From assembly GCA_965240325.2 (NCBI GenBank), contig OZ251250.1, positions 930,001 through 994,000 of the forward strand: DNA of 64,000 nt. Reading direction: 5' to 3'. Shown here piece after piece: positions 12,645 to 23,583 of this stretch. The notes under the pieces are model-generated. The model ran no database searches. It had not been told where the DNA came from and was given only the letters and a program-made list of their open reading frames with translations. Source of the DNA: Rebecca billardiae RCC1528. Lineage: Eukaryota > Haptophyta. The position numbers and the translations under genes are program-made. Position 1 is the stretch's first letter. Every line of letters begins with the position of its first letter.

Positions 12645-13193
12645 ACTGGCGTCGTCTGGCGTCTCGACGACCTCTCCGCCCGCGCCGCCGCCTTGCTGTG
12701 AGCAACTTACGCGGCGGTGAGCCGCGTGGCGGCGGCGGACGTCAGTCACGAGTCAGTCATGCTGTATGAGTGTATACAGTAACAGTTGATGACTGAGTTG
12801 GATCACTCCACTCTGATGTCCTATGGGAGGAGCCTCGTTCACGTTGGGCTCAGCGGCCGTGCCGGCAGCTCGCGCGCGGAGGCCTCCGAATACTCGCAGT
12901 GACTGCGTGACACTCAGACAGTGTCGGACTGTGAGCCGCCGCCGCGTCGCGACCGCCGCGACCGCGCCGCGGCAACGTGAACGCCGCACCGCCGCACCGT
13001 GACCGGCGGCGCGCACCGGCACTGCGTCATTGAGACGCGCGCAGCCCGGCCACGACCGTCGTTCGTCCGCGCACCGGAGGCGGCATCCGCGTCGGCCGTT
13101 GGACCGCGCCATGGCCAGCATGCTGCCGGCAAGGAAGGCCCTGAGACAGTCCGGGGCTCCTCGGTCCGGCCGGAGCGGCCAGCCCGCCGCTCG
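12645..13193. other. Intergenic region 5' of the fucosyltransferase-like gene
   Basis: This lies between the minus-strand glycosyltransferase start and the 3' end of the minus-strand kinesin. It probably holds the glycosyltransferase promoter and the kinesin 3' UTR. The short open frames in it show no domain. Confidence 0.4.
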
Positions 13194-15958
13194 TCACTTG
13201 GCCGCCGCCTTGGCCGAGCGCTCGGGGCGCGCGTCGCGCGTGACGGGCCCGAGCGCGCAGCCGCCCACCTTGTGCGCGAAGCGCAGCGAGCAGAGGGACT
13301 CGTTCCAGCAGCCCGCGTCGGAGGAGACGTTCACCAGCCTGCAGGGTGCGCACCGCGTGCACGCGCGCGCGCATGAGGGCGGACGCCGCCCGCCGCGCTG
13401 CGCTGCGCTGCGCGGCGCCGCGATGCCGTGCACGCGCGCGGACGGCGCGGCGCGGCCGTGCGCGCGCGCACAGCAGCGTCTTGCTGCTCCCGCCGAGCGC
13501 GGGCTGCAGCAGCGCGGTGAGCTTGCTGTTGCGGTACGGGATGTGCGCGCCGCCCTTCGCACCGCCCTTGCCGCCGCCCTTGCCCCCGCCGCCGCCCGCC
13601 CTGAGCGCCGCCACCACGTCCCCGAGCGCAGAGAGCGAGCGGTTGATGGCCTGCGCCTCGCGCAGCCGGGCGCCCTCCACGCCGGACTCCTTGACGCGCT
13701 CCGAGCCCGCGAGGTCGACGAGGGTGAGCGAGCCGTGCAGCGCCTTGCCTGCGCGCGCGCACGCAGCGCGGCGCACGGCGGCGGCGAGGGGCCGGGGGGC
13801 CGGGGGGCCGCGCGCGGCGCGGCGCGCGGCGGCGTGGCACGGAGGGAGTGTCGGTTACCAAGCGGCCGTCCCTCAGCCTGAGCCGCTGTGCTGTGCTGTG
13901 CTGTGCGCGCGCGCGCCGCACGGGCGCGCAGCCGGCGGAGCCGCGCTCGGCGCGCGCACCGCTGAGCGCGTGCACGCCGCTCGCGCGCAGCACGAACACG
14001 GAGTGCGAGCGCGACGAGTGCTCGTTGCACCCGGTCGCGGCGGTGGCGCGCGCCGCGGCCGCGCGGCCCAGGAGTTCATCCGCATCGCGCGCGCTGCCGA
14101 CTGCGTGCGCGCTCAGGCCGTGCACGCGCACGTCGCCGTCCGGCGTGTGGCGCAGCTCGAGGCGCGGCGGCGGGGGCTGCTTGGCGGAGGCGCGGGGCAG
14201 CAGCAGGTCGCGCAGCTCGTCGTTGTACACCTCGAGCTGCGGGCGCGGGGCACAGCGCGGCGCACAGCGCAGCCGGGCGGGGGCGAGGGGCGCAGGGGGG
14301 CGCGCGCGGCGGCAGGGCGTGCGGTGGGCGCGGGCGCGGGCGCGGGCGCAGGCGCGGGCGCGGGTTAGGGTTAGGCGTGCGGTGGGCGCGGGCGTGGGCG
14401 GAGCCGCCGGCGCGGGCGTGGGCGCTGGCGACGGTGCCGCCGTGCCCCGCCCCCGGCGCACCATCGCCGCCTCGAATCGGTACTCCCAGCCGCCCAGCCG
14501 CGCCGCCTCCGCCGTCTCGAACAGAAAGGCGAGCGCGCGCGGAATCAGGCCGCGCGCGCTCTCCGCCTCGGCGGCTGCGCAGCCGGCGGCGGCGGCGGCC
14601 GGTGGGCCGAGCCTGGGCGCGGGGCGGCAGCGGCGGAGGGAGTGCGCGGCGCACACTCAACAGGCGCGCGCGCACACGCGCAGGGGGCACGCACACGCGC
14701 GCCACTCCTTGCAGGCAGACGGCGCGGGCACACACAGCCCACGAGCGCGCACACACACAGCACACGCGCACACACGCGCGCGCACACGCACGCGGGGCGC
14801 GGAGGGGCGGAGGGCGCGCGCCGTCGAGCAGCGCCGGGCGTCGCCTCGGCCGCGCCGCGGCGCGCGCGCGCACATCGTGTGCGTCTTGCCCGAGCCCGTC
14901 TGCCCGTACGCCAGCACCGCCACGCGGTACCCGTCGAGCGCGGACTGGCAGAGCGGGCCCACCTCCGCAAACACGTCGGCCTGAGACGCGGCCGGGCCAA
15001 AGACGTGGTCGAGGGAGAAGGCCCAGCGCTGCTGCTGCTGCTGCTGCTGCTGCGTGGAGGCGGGCGCGCAGACGCCGGCGGCGTTCTCCTTGGCGCACCC
15101 CTCGGGCTGCGCCGGCGGCGGCTGGCTCAGCTCCACCGAGCGCGCGTCCTCGCCCACGCGGTACAGCCGCGCACCCGCACCGCTCTGCGAGCTCTGCCCG
15201 CGCTGCCCGCGCTGCGGCTGCTGCGGCTGCTGCGGCTGCTGCGGCTGCGTGGGCGGGCGGATGCGGCAGAAGACGCGGATGTTGCCCTTCAGCTCCTGAA
15301 GGGCAACAGGGAGGGGCGTCCGGGCGGGCGGCGAGGGTGCGCGTGCCGCGGGGCGAGGCCACCGCAATGAGAGGCGCGCCGGCAGCGCACAGCGGCGCGC
15401 CCCAACGCGCGCGTGCGGCGCCGCGCGCGGGGCATGCTGCGCGCGCGCGGAGGAGGGGCAGCGCGCGCGCCGCTCGTGCGCACACATGCCTCACCACGCG
15501 GCGCGCTCCCCGCCTTCCCCCGCGCCGCAGTCCCCGCACGCGGGCACATCGCAGCAGCACACAGCAGCAGGCAGAGCGCTTGCTTGCCTTCCGAGCGCCG
15601 GGCGCGCACACCTGAATCGTGTTGTGTAGCTGGCGGCGCGCGGCCTCATCCGCGAGCCGTTGCGCACGCAGCGCGCACACGAGGCCCTCGGCGGCGGCGG
15701 CGCGCGCGCACTCGGCGTCGAGGCGCGCGCGCACCGCGCCGAGCTCCGCGAGCAGCGCCGCGCCCTCGGCGCGCGCCGACTCCGCCTCGGCGGCCGAGCC
15801 GGCCGCGCGCGCATTCGCTTCCTCCACCGCGGCCGTGAGGCTGGTGTTGTCCTCGCACGCGCGCTCGAGGTCGGCCTGCGCCTTGGAGAGCTCGGAGTCG
15901 AGCTCGGCGAGCCGCGCGCGCGACGCGACGAGCTCGGCCTGCTGCTGCTGCTGCGCCG

Positions 15959-15989
<31 letters not shown>

Positions 15990-16382
15990 CGCCGCCGCAG
16001 CGGAGGCCGTGCCGCCCGCCGCGCCGCCAGGGTTCCCGCGCGCGCCGGGCGGCGCGCGCGCGACGCGCGGGGAGCGCCGGGGAGCTTTGGCGACCGCCAC
16101 CGTGGGCCGAGCACGCGATGCAGCCGTAGCCACCACCGGTGCGCGCCTCGGCTGCGCGGTCGGCGCGACGCGCGCGGCGGCTGTCACCGCCGTCGTCGTC
16201 GTCGCCGCCGCCACCGCTCGGTTGCGCGTGGGCTTTGGCTTCGAGACGCCACGCGAGGTGACGGCGGCGTCGATGTGCCGCCGGGCCATGGTCGCGGACG
16301 CGCCGCCGCCCACGCGCCCCGAGGCCATGCCCGCTCGCGCGCGGCCCGCCGAGCGGCCGCGCGTGGCAGGGGTCGGGGCCAT
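13194..16382 (-). CDS. Kinesin-14 (C-terminal motor), six exons
   Basis: A minus-end-directed microtubule motor by family. Exons (minus): 16382-15612, 15295-14874, 14612-14462, 14236-13960, 13748-13472, 13338-13194. All introns are GT-AG and phases agree, giving 680 residues. Residues 1-140 are basic and Ala/Gly-rich, 145-255 form a coiled coil, and the first junction restores [20 protein letters not shown], the neck-motor signature of kinesin-14. The motor shows the P-loop GQTGSGKT at 388-395, [12 protein letters not shown], switch [10 protein letters not shown] at 519-527, switch II DLAGSE at 552-557 and [10 protein letters not shown] poly-Gln run lies in the motor before the P-loop. It ends shortly after [11 protein letters not shown], so there is no long tail. 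Intron 3 (14237-14461) is 225 bases and stop-free, so its retention would not break the frame. Spindle or other minus-end transport roles are inferred from family. Confidence 0.9.
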
Positions 16383-16913
16383 GAGGCCGTCTCCGATATG
16401 ATCGCCGTCGGGATCCCGAATTCAAATTGCGGCACGACCCAATCCGGAGTCTCCCGCCCGGACGCTTGTGAACATCTCAAGCTGCGGGGAGCCGAGGAGT
16501 GCTGGGCTCGGCTGCGGAGTGACTTGCCGATGGCACGAGTCATCACTCTCATGGCGAGTCACTGTAGCTTGCCGTGCGTCGACGAATGGCAATCCTCGTC
16601 TGACGTCAGGCCAGCTCGCAGTGCATCAGAAATATATCCAGCCTCGCATCGAGATGCAAGCCAACGCCGCGCGGCGGCCACGCCGGTAGTAGGCTGCGGT
16701 CGGTCGACGGTCGTGAACGCCGCATCGCCCGGTGCGGCCGGTCGGTCAGTCGGTCCATGACCATCGCGGACTCGGTCCGCGCTGCGCGCGTAGCAGCTCG
16801 CCGCGCCGACGGACTCGGGGATGGGCGCGGCCGCCAGCAGACCACCGGCAGGCAGTAGGCGCCCAGCGGCCTCGGCTTCTCCGCCGGTGCGCCCCCGACG
16901 AGCGCCACGGCGG
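16383..16913. other. Upstream region of kinesin, no gene recognised
   Basis: Moderate-GC sequence 5' of the kinesin start. Overlapping frames (for example minus 16606-17853) have no motif. It probably contains the kinesin promoter and the 3' end of the next minus-strand gene. Confidence 0.4.
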
Positions 16914-17291
16914 TCATGCCGCGCTCGCTTGGAGCCGCCACAAGCTGAGCCCCGCGGGCTGCACGTCCACGCGCACCGCGCCGCCCTCCATTGGGTCGGC
17001 TGCTCCAGAGGCGCGGCTGGGCTGGGAGCCGTCTCTTCGCGACCGTCGCTCCGGCGAGGGCTCGGGGCTCGTGTTCGCCGAGGCCGCCACGCTGCTCCCG
17101 CGCGTGTGCGCGGACGCGCCGTCCTCCTCCGCCGCCGCGTCCTCGCTCGGGTCGGCGCGCGACCACCGCCGGCGTAGGAAGGCGAGCTTGACGGAGAGCA
17201 TGCGCTGGATGCGCGGCGAGACCACGCTGCCGATCAGATCTCGGCTCGAGAACCGGCGCGGCGCGCGCGGCGCGCCCGGCTCCTCCTCCAT
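16914..17291 (-). CDS. Small hypothetical protein (125 aa)
   Basis: I do not recognise it. The ATG at 17291 opens a frame ending at TGA 16914. The N-terminus is acidic (MEEEPGAP), followed by a basic, Leu-containing helix-like stretch (SPRIQRMLSVKLAFLRRRWSR) and an Arg/Ser/Glu-rich middle. The C-terminus VRVDVQPAGLSLWRLQ looks like beta-strand sequence. It lies downstream, on the same strand, of the large ASH-like gene and could instead be a further exon of that gene. No membrane segment or signal peptide is apparent. Confidence 0.4.
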   Translation of the reverse strand: MEEEPGAPRAPRRFSSRDLIGSVVSPRIQRMLSVKLAFLRRRWSRADPSEDAAAEEDGASAHTRGSSVAASANTSPEPSPERRSRRDGSQPSRASGAADPMEGGAVRVDVQPAGLSLWRLQASAA

Positions 17292-17677
17292 GCGAGGGGC
17301 GCGGACGGTCGTTCCTCACGGTGGGGCGAGCAGGCGCGAGGAGCGATCGAGGGGCGCGCTTCCTGACGCGGGCGGCAAGCCTAGCGATCATTAACTGCCC
17401 AATACCCAACTCTCGAGCTCCTCCATTGGCTCGTTCAAAGTGTGCCGGCAGCCCTAATTGTTCATTAACGTGCTCACCAGTGGCTGCGAATATGACGTTT
17501 CGTCCTAATGAGGGTGACCTACAATGGTGAGACGCCGCCGATGACCTATTAGTGGCCATTACAACGACCGCTTTACCCGCACGCCGAACAGGTGGCCACT
17601 TCAAAACAAAATCCGGCCCGCCGCGCGGCCGACACGGTCGCGGCCGGCCTGACCGAGTTGGCATGGCCGATCTTGCC
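17292..17677. other. Intergenic, lower GC
   Basis: This holds a relatively AT-rich stretch (17380-17560) between two minus-strand genes and probably contains the promoter of the 125-aa ORF. Nothing else is recognised. Confidence 0.4.
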
Positions 17678-20600
17678 TCATTCGAGTACGAGGCTCGCCT
17701 CGACCACGGCTGCGCGCAGCGTGACGAGCTCGCCCACCCACTGCACCGCGCCCACTGCGAGCTCACGCTCGTACGCCGCAGCGTCGCGGGGGTCGGCCCA
17801 TTCGGCCGCGCCCGGCCCGCCTGGCGGCGCGCCACCGCGCGCCTCGCCGACATGGCGCTCGGCGCGCGCCGTCACCACCAGTCTGTAGGTCGCGTGCCGA
17901 GCGCGGGGCGCGGCCGCGCCGTCGGCACCCACGGCGGGCGCTGCCACCGCCGCATCCGAGCCGTCGACGCCGTCGGCCGCGTCAGGCGCGCCGTGCTCGA
18001 GCTGCGCGCGCGGCGGCGCGGCTGCGCTCAGCCAGAGTGTGCGCGTCTGCCCCGGCGCCACCACCAGCGTGCGCGGCTGCACGCTCACCAGGACGGGCGG
18101 CGGCGTCGGCGCCGCTCGGTCCGGGGCGGGCGGCCACGGCTCCGCTGCGCCGCCCGCGCGCCTTGCGCCGGTGGGCGCCTTCAGCGGCAGCAGGGTGAGC
18201 ACGCACCGCACGGTCACGTCGCCCGCGTTGCGCAGCGGAAGGCGGACAGCGCTCGGCGCGCCGCCCTCCGCCGCGCCGCCCTCCGCCGCGCCGCCCTCCG
18301 CCGCGCCGCCCTCGGCCGCGCCGCCGCGCGGGTGCACGCCGCCGCCGCCGCCGCCGCCGGGCCGAATGCCCAGCCGGAGGCGGAGCGCGCGCGACGGCAG
18401 CTGAAGGCGCACGCGGCCCGCGCACGCGGCGACGGCGCCGGGCTTGCAATCGCCGCCCGCACCACCGCTGCCCGCACCACCGCTGCCCGCACCACCGCCG
18501 CCCGCACCGGGCCAGGCGCCCTGTGTAGCGCGCACAGCGCGCACAGCACGCCCGTCGTCGCGCGCGCGCGCGCCGGCGGCCGTCGGCAGCTCGCGTGCGC
18601 CGCCGCGCCCTGGCGACGCGTCGTCGGCCGCCCGTGGCGAGAGCAACACGGGGAGCCACACGACTTCGGGGAGATTGTATCTCGCGGCGGCTGCCGATGG
18701 GGCTGCCGATGGCCACGCGGCCGCGGGGAGATTGTATCTCGCGGCGGCTGCGCTCGACGCGCCCTCGTCGGTGTGAGCGGCAGCAGCAGCGCCGCCCTCC
18801 TCCTCGGCTGCCCTCGGCTCGAGGCGCAGCCAGGCGTGCGGCTGCCCTGCCAGGCGAGATGCCATCTCGCCGCGGGGAGATCGCATCTCGCCGCGGGGAG
18901 ATGGCATCTCGCTCTGCGCGCGCGCCCAGCGCAGCCGCAGCCTGAGCACCGCGCCCGCTGGGTGGGCGCCCTCCGCCGCCGGCGGCAGCCGTGCCTCCAC
19001 CGCCGCGCCGCCCAGCTGAGTCACCGCGCGCGACACGCGCGCATCCAGGCCGCCGCCGCCGCCGTCGGCGCCGTCGGCGCGCGCGCCGTGCGGCCGCGCG
19101 GCCGCGCCCGCCGTCGCTCGCTCAGAGCCCTCCCGGTCCGGACCCTCCGCCCGGACTGGCCCGGCCGCCCAGCCCAGCGTGAGCGACCACGGGCCGGGCG
19201 TGCCTGCCAGCGCCCCGCGCCCGGCCCCCGCCCGCCAGCCCTCCGCTTCGCCGCGCCCGCCGCCCGCGCCCGCCGCCGCGTCCGCCGCCCAGCGCTCCTC
19301 CGCGCTGCCGCCTCGGGCCGCGTGCAGTGAGGCGCGCACGGAGGTAGCGCCGCGCACGCGCACGGCGATGGTGGCGGTGACCTCCGCCGGCGGCGAGGTG
19401 GCGGGGGTGCGCACCGCCGCGCGCGCGCGCGCGCCTGCCACCGCCTCGTCGTCGCCGCCGCCGCCGCCCGGCGCCGCCGCGTGCCGCGACCACCGCCCGT
19501 CCAGTGCGGCAGCGAGCGCGCGCGCTGCCGGCAGTTCCAGGCTGGGAGGCGGCCGCGGAGCGCCGAGCGCGAGCGCAGCGCTCAGTGAGACGGTCGCCAG
19601 GCCGGCGCCGTCGGGCACTGCCGCCGCGCGCGCGGCCGCGCGCTCCGCTCGCGGCGCGTGCGCGCGCGCGCGCGCCACTGCTGCTGCTGCGGCGGCGGCG
19701 GCGGCTGCGGCGGCGGCGGAGCGCGCGCCGTGCGCGTGCTGCGCGTGCGCGTGCGCGTGCGCGTACTCGAGCTCGAGGTAGCCGCTGGCCAGCAGCGCGT
19801 GCGCCGCCGCCGCAGCCGTGCCAGCCGCCGGCAGCGCACCACCGCCCCCCGCGGCCGCGGCCGCGCCCGCCTCCGCCGCCGCCGCCTCGAGCGCCGCCGC
19901 CGCGTCCGCAGGCGTCGGCGGCGTGAACGCCACGCACACCCAAGCGACCGAGAGCGCCGGGCGGCCTTCAGCTGCGGCGGCGTGTGTCGCGCGTAGAGGC
20001 CCGTCGAGCAGCGAGGGCGGCGCGGCCGCGAGCAGCACTTCACTCGACCCGTCGCCGCCGCCGCCGCCGCCGCCGCCGCGCACGCCGCCGCGGAGCGCGC
20101 CAGAGCCGCCGCCGCCCGCCCAGCGCGCAGGGCCCTCCTCCGTTGGCGGGGGCGCGCCAAAGCGGGCGGCAAACACGCGCGCGCGCGCCGTCGGCTGCGC
20201 GCGCGCGCGCACGCTCGCGCGCAGGCCCCCGCCGTCCTCCGCCTCCGCCTCCGCCTCCGCCTCCGCCTCGGGGAGGCGCAGCTGTGCCGCCGGGCAGCGC
20301 AGCCGCAGCAGCAGCGGGCGCGCCCCCGTGTTCGCCACCGACAGCCATGCGAATTCGGATCGACCGTAGTAGGGAAGCGCGCACGCGCCGCCAGCCGCGC
20401 CGCCGCCGCCGAGGGGGCGCGCGCCGAAGTGCACCGCCCCCGCCTCGATCAGCAGCGGCCCCGCCGCAAGCGGCGCGCCACCGAGCCGCCCGAGCTCAGG
20501 CAGCGCCGCCCCGGACTCCGGCAGCGCCGCGCCGGACTCTGGCACCGCCGCCGCTGCGGGCGGCGGCAGCGCGGCGTCGGCGGAGGCTGCTTGGACGGGG

Positions 20601-21277
20601 GCGGGCGCGGGCGCGTGCCTGAGAGGGCTCGGCGCGGGGCCGTCCTCGCGGAGCGGTCGCGCGCGGGCGGCGCGGCACGGCGAGCGCGCCTCGCGAAGCA
20701 ACGGCGCGGCCGACGCGCTCGGCTCGTCGGCGGGCGGCGCGCGCGGCGCAGGGTGCTCGCCGCCGCCCTCGCCGCCCGCACCGCCCGCGCCGCCGGCGTC
20801 CGGTGCATCGGCCTGCGGCGGCGGCATGCCGAGCGCGTAGAGTGGCGAGCCCAGCCCGAGCGCGCGCACGTCCATGGGCGCGCGCGCGGCGAAGAAGGCC
20901 GTCGGCGAGAGCAGCCCACCGGCCGTCCCCTCGCCCGCCCAGCCGTCGGCGCCGGCCGCCTCCGCCTCCGCCTCCCAGCCTGGCGCGCGCGGCGCGTGCG
21001 CGTCGGGCTCGTCGGGCTCGTCGGGCAGCGAGAAGCGGTGCTCGTCCTCGTGCTCCGCCTCGTCCGCGTCCACAATCACCGCCGCATCGTCCGCCGAGCG
21101 CCACTCGGCCGCCGCGCTGCCGGCGCCGGCCGAGTCGGCCGTGTCGCGTGCGGCGCGCTCGGCGGGCTCGGCGGGCCAGTCGGGCGCGCGGGCGGCGTGG
21201 ATGGCGGCGCTCTCGCCCGCGAGCCCGCCGGTGAGGGCGTCCACCAGCGCGTCCCACTCCGACGCCGCCGGTGCCAT
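17678..21277 (-). CDS. Large protein with ASH/Ig-like segments, possibly SPD-2/CEP192-like
   Basis: From ATG 21277 the frame encodes 1199 residues. The N-terminus is acidic (ASEWDALVDALTGG, then HEDEHRFSLPDEPDEPD). Beta-rich segments with the feel of ASPM-SPD2-Hydin or MSP-type folds follow: EFAWLSVANTGARPLLLRLRC, VRLPLRNAGDVTVRCVLTLL and SVQPRTLVVAPGQTRTLWLSA, each carrying the N-x-G strand-turn typical of such domains. Between them are long Ala/Gly-rich linkers and a short repeated motif ARYNLP. If the fold call is right, a centriole or basal-body scaffold is likely. That is inference from weak motif similarity, not a firm homology. The frame is open above ATG to 21646 but those codons overlap promoter-like sequence. 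It shares a 621-base divergent promoter with the MYB gene. Confidence 0.55.
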   Translation of the reverse strand: MAPAASEWDALVDALTGGLAGESAAIHAARAPDWPAEPAERAARDTADSAGAGSAAAEWRSADDAAVIVDADEAEHEDEHRFSLPDEPDEPDAHAPRAPGWEAEAEAAGADGWAGEGTAGGLLSPTAFFAARAPMDVRALGLGSPLYALGMPPPQADAPDAGGAGGAGGEGGGEHPAPRAPPADEPSASAAPLLREARSPCRAARARPLREDGPAPSPLRHAPAPAPVQAASADAALPPPAAAAVPESGAALPESGAALPELGRLGGAPLAAGPLLIEAGAVHFGARPLGGGGAAGGACALPYYGRSEFAWLSVANTGARPLLLRLRCPAAQLRLPEAEAEAEAEAEDGGGLRASVRARAQPTARARVFAARFGAPPPTEEGPARWAGGGGSGALRGGVRGGGGGGGGDGSSEVLLAAAPPSLLDGPLRATHAAAAEGRPALSVAWVCVAFTPPTPADAAAALEAAAAEAGAAAAAGGGGALPAAGTAAAAAHALLASGYLELEYAHAHAHAQHAHGARSAAAAAAAAAAAAAVARARAHAPRAERAAARAAAVPDGAGLATVSLSAALALGAPRPPPSLELPAARALAAALDGRWSRHAAAPGGGGGDDEAVAGARARAAVRTPATSPPAEVTATIAVRVRGATSVRASLHAARGGSAEERWAADAAAGAGGGRGEAEGWRAGAGRGALAGTPGPWSLTLGWAAGPVRAEGPDREGSERATAGAAARPHGARADGADGGGGGLDARVSRAVTQLGGAAVEARLPPAAEGAHPAGAVLRLRLRWARAQSEMPSPRGEMRSPRGEMASRLAGQPHAWLRLEPRAAEEEGGAAAAAHTDEGASSAAAARYNLPAAAWPSAAPSAAAARYNLPEVVWLPVLLSPRAADDASPGRGGARELPTAAGARARDDGRAVRAVRATQGAWPGAGGGGAGSGGAGSGGAGGDCKPGAVAACAGRVRLQLPSRALRLRLGIRPGGGGGGGVHPRGGAAEGGAAEGGAAEGGAAEGGAPSAVRLPLRNAGDVTVRCVLTLLPLKAPTGARRAGGAAEPWPPAPDRAAPTPPPVLVSVQPRTLVVAPGQTRTLWLSAAAPPRAQLEHGAPDAADGVDGSDAAVAAPAVGADGAAAPRARHATYRLVVTARAERHVGEARGGAPPGGPGAAEWADPRDAAAYERELAVGAVQWVGELVTLRAAVVEASLVLE

Positions 21278-21898
21278 CGTCGGCACGCCGCGCCGAGCAG
21301 CCGACCGCCAGCGCGGGGGCAGTCGGTCTGCCCGTTGGCCAGAAATACGCCTGGCGCTGCGCGGTAGACGCCGCGGATTCCACTTTTCGCTTTTTCTTTT
21401 TTTCCCGGCCGCGGCGCGGGCCGGTCGCGCCAAGCGCGGAAAAATCAAAAAGGTGTGGTGCCTCGAAAGTGAGCCGGGGGCCTTTTCGTGGCTGACGAAG
21501 CCGAGTCCGGAATCGGCGGTTAATGATCGATCCGGCTGGAAACGGAGCCAAAGGGCCTCGGGGAGGTCGCTTGGCGGCCACCAACCGGCACGCTCACAAA
21601 CCACGCAGATTCGCCCCACACCGCCCCAAGTATTGAGCGGCCTCACTCGGCCACCGCGCGTACTTGCCTAGGCTGCGCTCAGAGTCTGGGCTCGGCCTCC
21701 GGCTTTGGCGCGTGCGCCGGGCGCTCTGGGAGGGCCTCCCCAACGCCTGCGGCGCCCAAGCCCTCGCAGCTGCAGCCGTTGCTGGTCGCCTGTTGCGCCT
21801 GTGCCTCGAGCCCTGCCCCGCGGGCGCGCGCGGCGCGAGGAGGACACGGCCGCGGGGCGCGCGCGCACGGCGGCGCGACGCGTGGCGCCGCGTGTGTG
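21278..21898. promoter_or_regulatory. Divergent promoter region (ASH-like gene / MYB gene)
   Basis: A 621-base region between two start codons on opposite strands. It contains a pyrimidine-rich stretch with CTTTTTCTTTTTTTCCC at about 21390-21407 and AT-richer sequence than the flanking coding DNA. Regulatory function is inferred from position only. Confidence 0.5.
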
Positions 21899-23542
21899 AT
21901 GAAGCGCAAGCATGTGGACACCGCCCGTGCCGCCGCGCACGTCCACGGCGCCGACGCGCCGCCGCCGGCCGAGGGCGCGGCGGCGGAGGCGGCCAAGGGC
22001 GCGTTTCGCGAGCGGCTGGGGTCGGCGGGCGTGACGATGACGGCGGCGGCGATGGAGATGGGCGTCGACCGCTCGAGCGTCTCGCGCTGGCTCTCCGGCG
22101 CGGGCAAGGAGTGGGTCGGCGCGCACGTCGCCGCGTGGCTCGAGCGGTGCGACGGCGGCGGCGCGGGCGGCGGCGCCGCCGCCGCGCGCTCCGACCAGCA
22201 CGCTGTGGGCGGCGGCGAGGCGGCGGCGGGCGCGCTGTGCTCGAACGGGCAGGTGGACGTGGGGTGCACCTCCGACGAGAAGAGCGAGCACGCGCACGAG
22301 CCCGCCGCGCCGCACCTCGGCGGCGGCGCGCGCGGCGGCGGCGCGCCGCCCGGCGCGCCGCCGCTGCGCGCGCCGCGCGCCGACGCGCGGCGCTCCGGCG
22401 GCGGCGGCGCGTCGGACTCGTCGACGGGCGCGGACGTGGACACGCCCGTCGCGTCGAACGGCGACGCCGCCGAGCAGCCCAGCGGCGGCAGCTGGAGCGG
22501 CGGCGGCGGCGCGGACGGCGCGGCGCGCGTGAGCGGCGGCGGCCGCGGCGGCACCGCAGACGCCCACGCAGACGCGGCCGCCGACGCCGCGGACGACGAC
22601 GACGACGACGCGGCGATCGACGCGCTGCGCGCGCAGCTGCGCGCGCTGCTCGGCACGCCCGCGCCGCCCGCGCCGCCCGCGCCCTCCGCGCCGCTCACGC
22701 TCAGCGCCGTCGCCCGCCAGATGGGCGTCGAGCGCACGTCCCTTTCGCGCTGGCTCTCGGGTTCAGGCGGGCGGCGGCCGTGGCTTGGGGCGAAGGTGCG
22801 CGGCTGGCTGCTGGCGTCGGCGGGGTGCGCGGCGGCGGAAGGGGCGGCGCAGGGGCCCGCGGGGGGTGCGGACGGGCGCGTGGAGCAACCCGGGCCCGAC
22901 CCCGCCCTCGGCAGCGCCACCGCCGACGCCAACGCGCCGGGCGGCGGCGCGGCAACGCAGCCGTCGGCAGCCGCAGCCGCAGCCGCAGCCGCCACGCCGC
23001 GCGCGCACGCGGGCGGCGGCGGCGGCGGCAAGGGCGAGCACTCGCCCGTCGAGACGGAGGAGTGGTCGACGGAGCGCACGGACCAGACCGACGTGACCGC
23101 GGCCGTCACGCCCGCGGCCGTCACCCCCGCCTCCGTCACCGCCGCGTCTGCGCCCGCCGGCGCGGCGGCGCACGGCGGCGCCGCCGCCGCCGCCGCCGGC
23201 ACGGGCGCCGCTGCCGCCGCGCCCGCCGGGTCTCACGGCGCCAAGCCGGAGGCGGGCGGCGGGCGCGCGCCGCCGGGCACGGCGGTCGCGTGCGCGCAGC
23301 ACGACGCGTCCACGGGCGCAGCCCACGCCGCTCACGCCGCGCCGAGCCCGCCCGACTGTGCCGCCGCGCCGACCGCCGCCGCGGCCGCCGCAGCCGCAGC
23401 CGCCGCCGGCGCGCACGCCGCCGCCGCCATCGGCACCGCCAGCCGCGCCGCCGCGCCACTGGCGCTCAAGACGCCGCCGCGCGCGCAGCCGCTCGCCGTG
23501 TGCGTGGGCGGCGAGGACGTCGCACGCGCCACGCGCACCAAG

Positions 23543-23583
<41 letters not shown>

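Noticed and set aside
14365-14375. Telomere-like TTAGGGTTAGG
   Set aside because: Only two units, inside a kinesin intron made of GCGGGC-type repeats; too short to indicate a telomere or fusion site.
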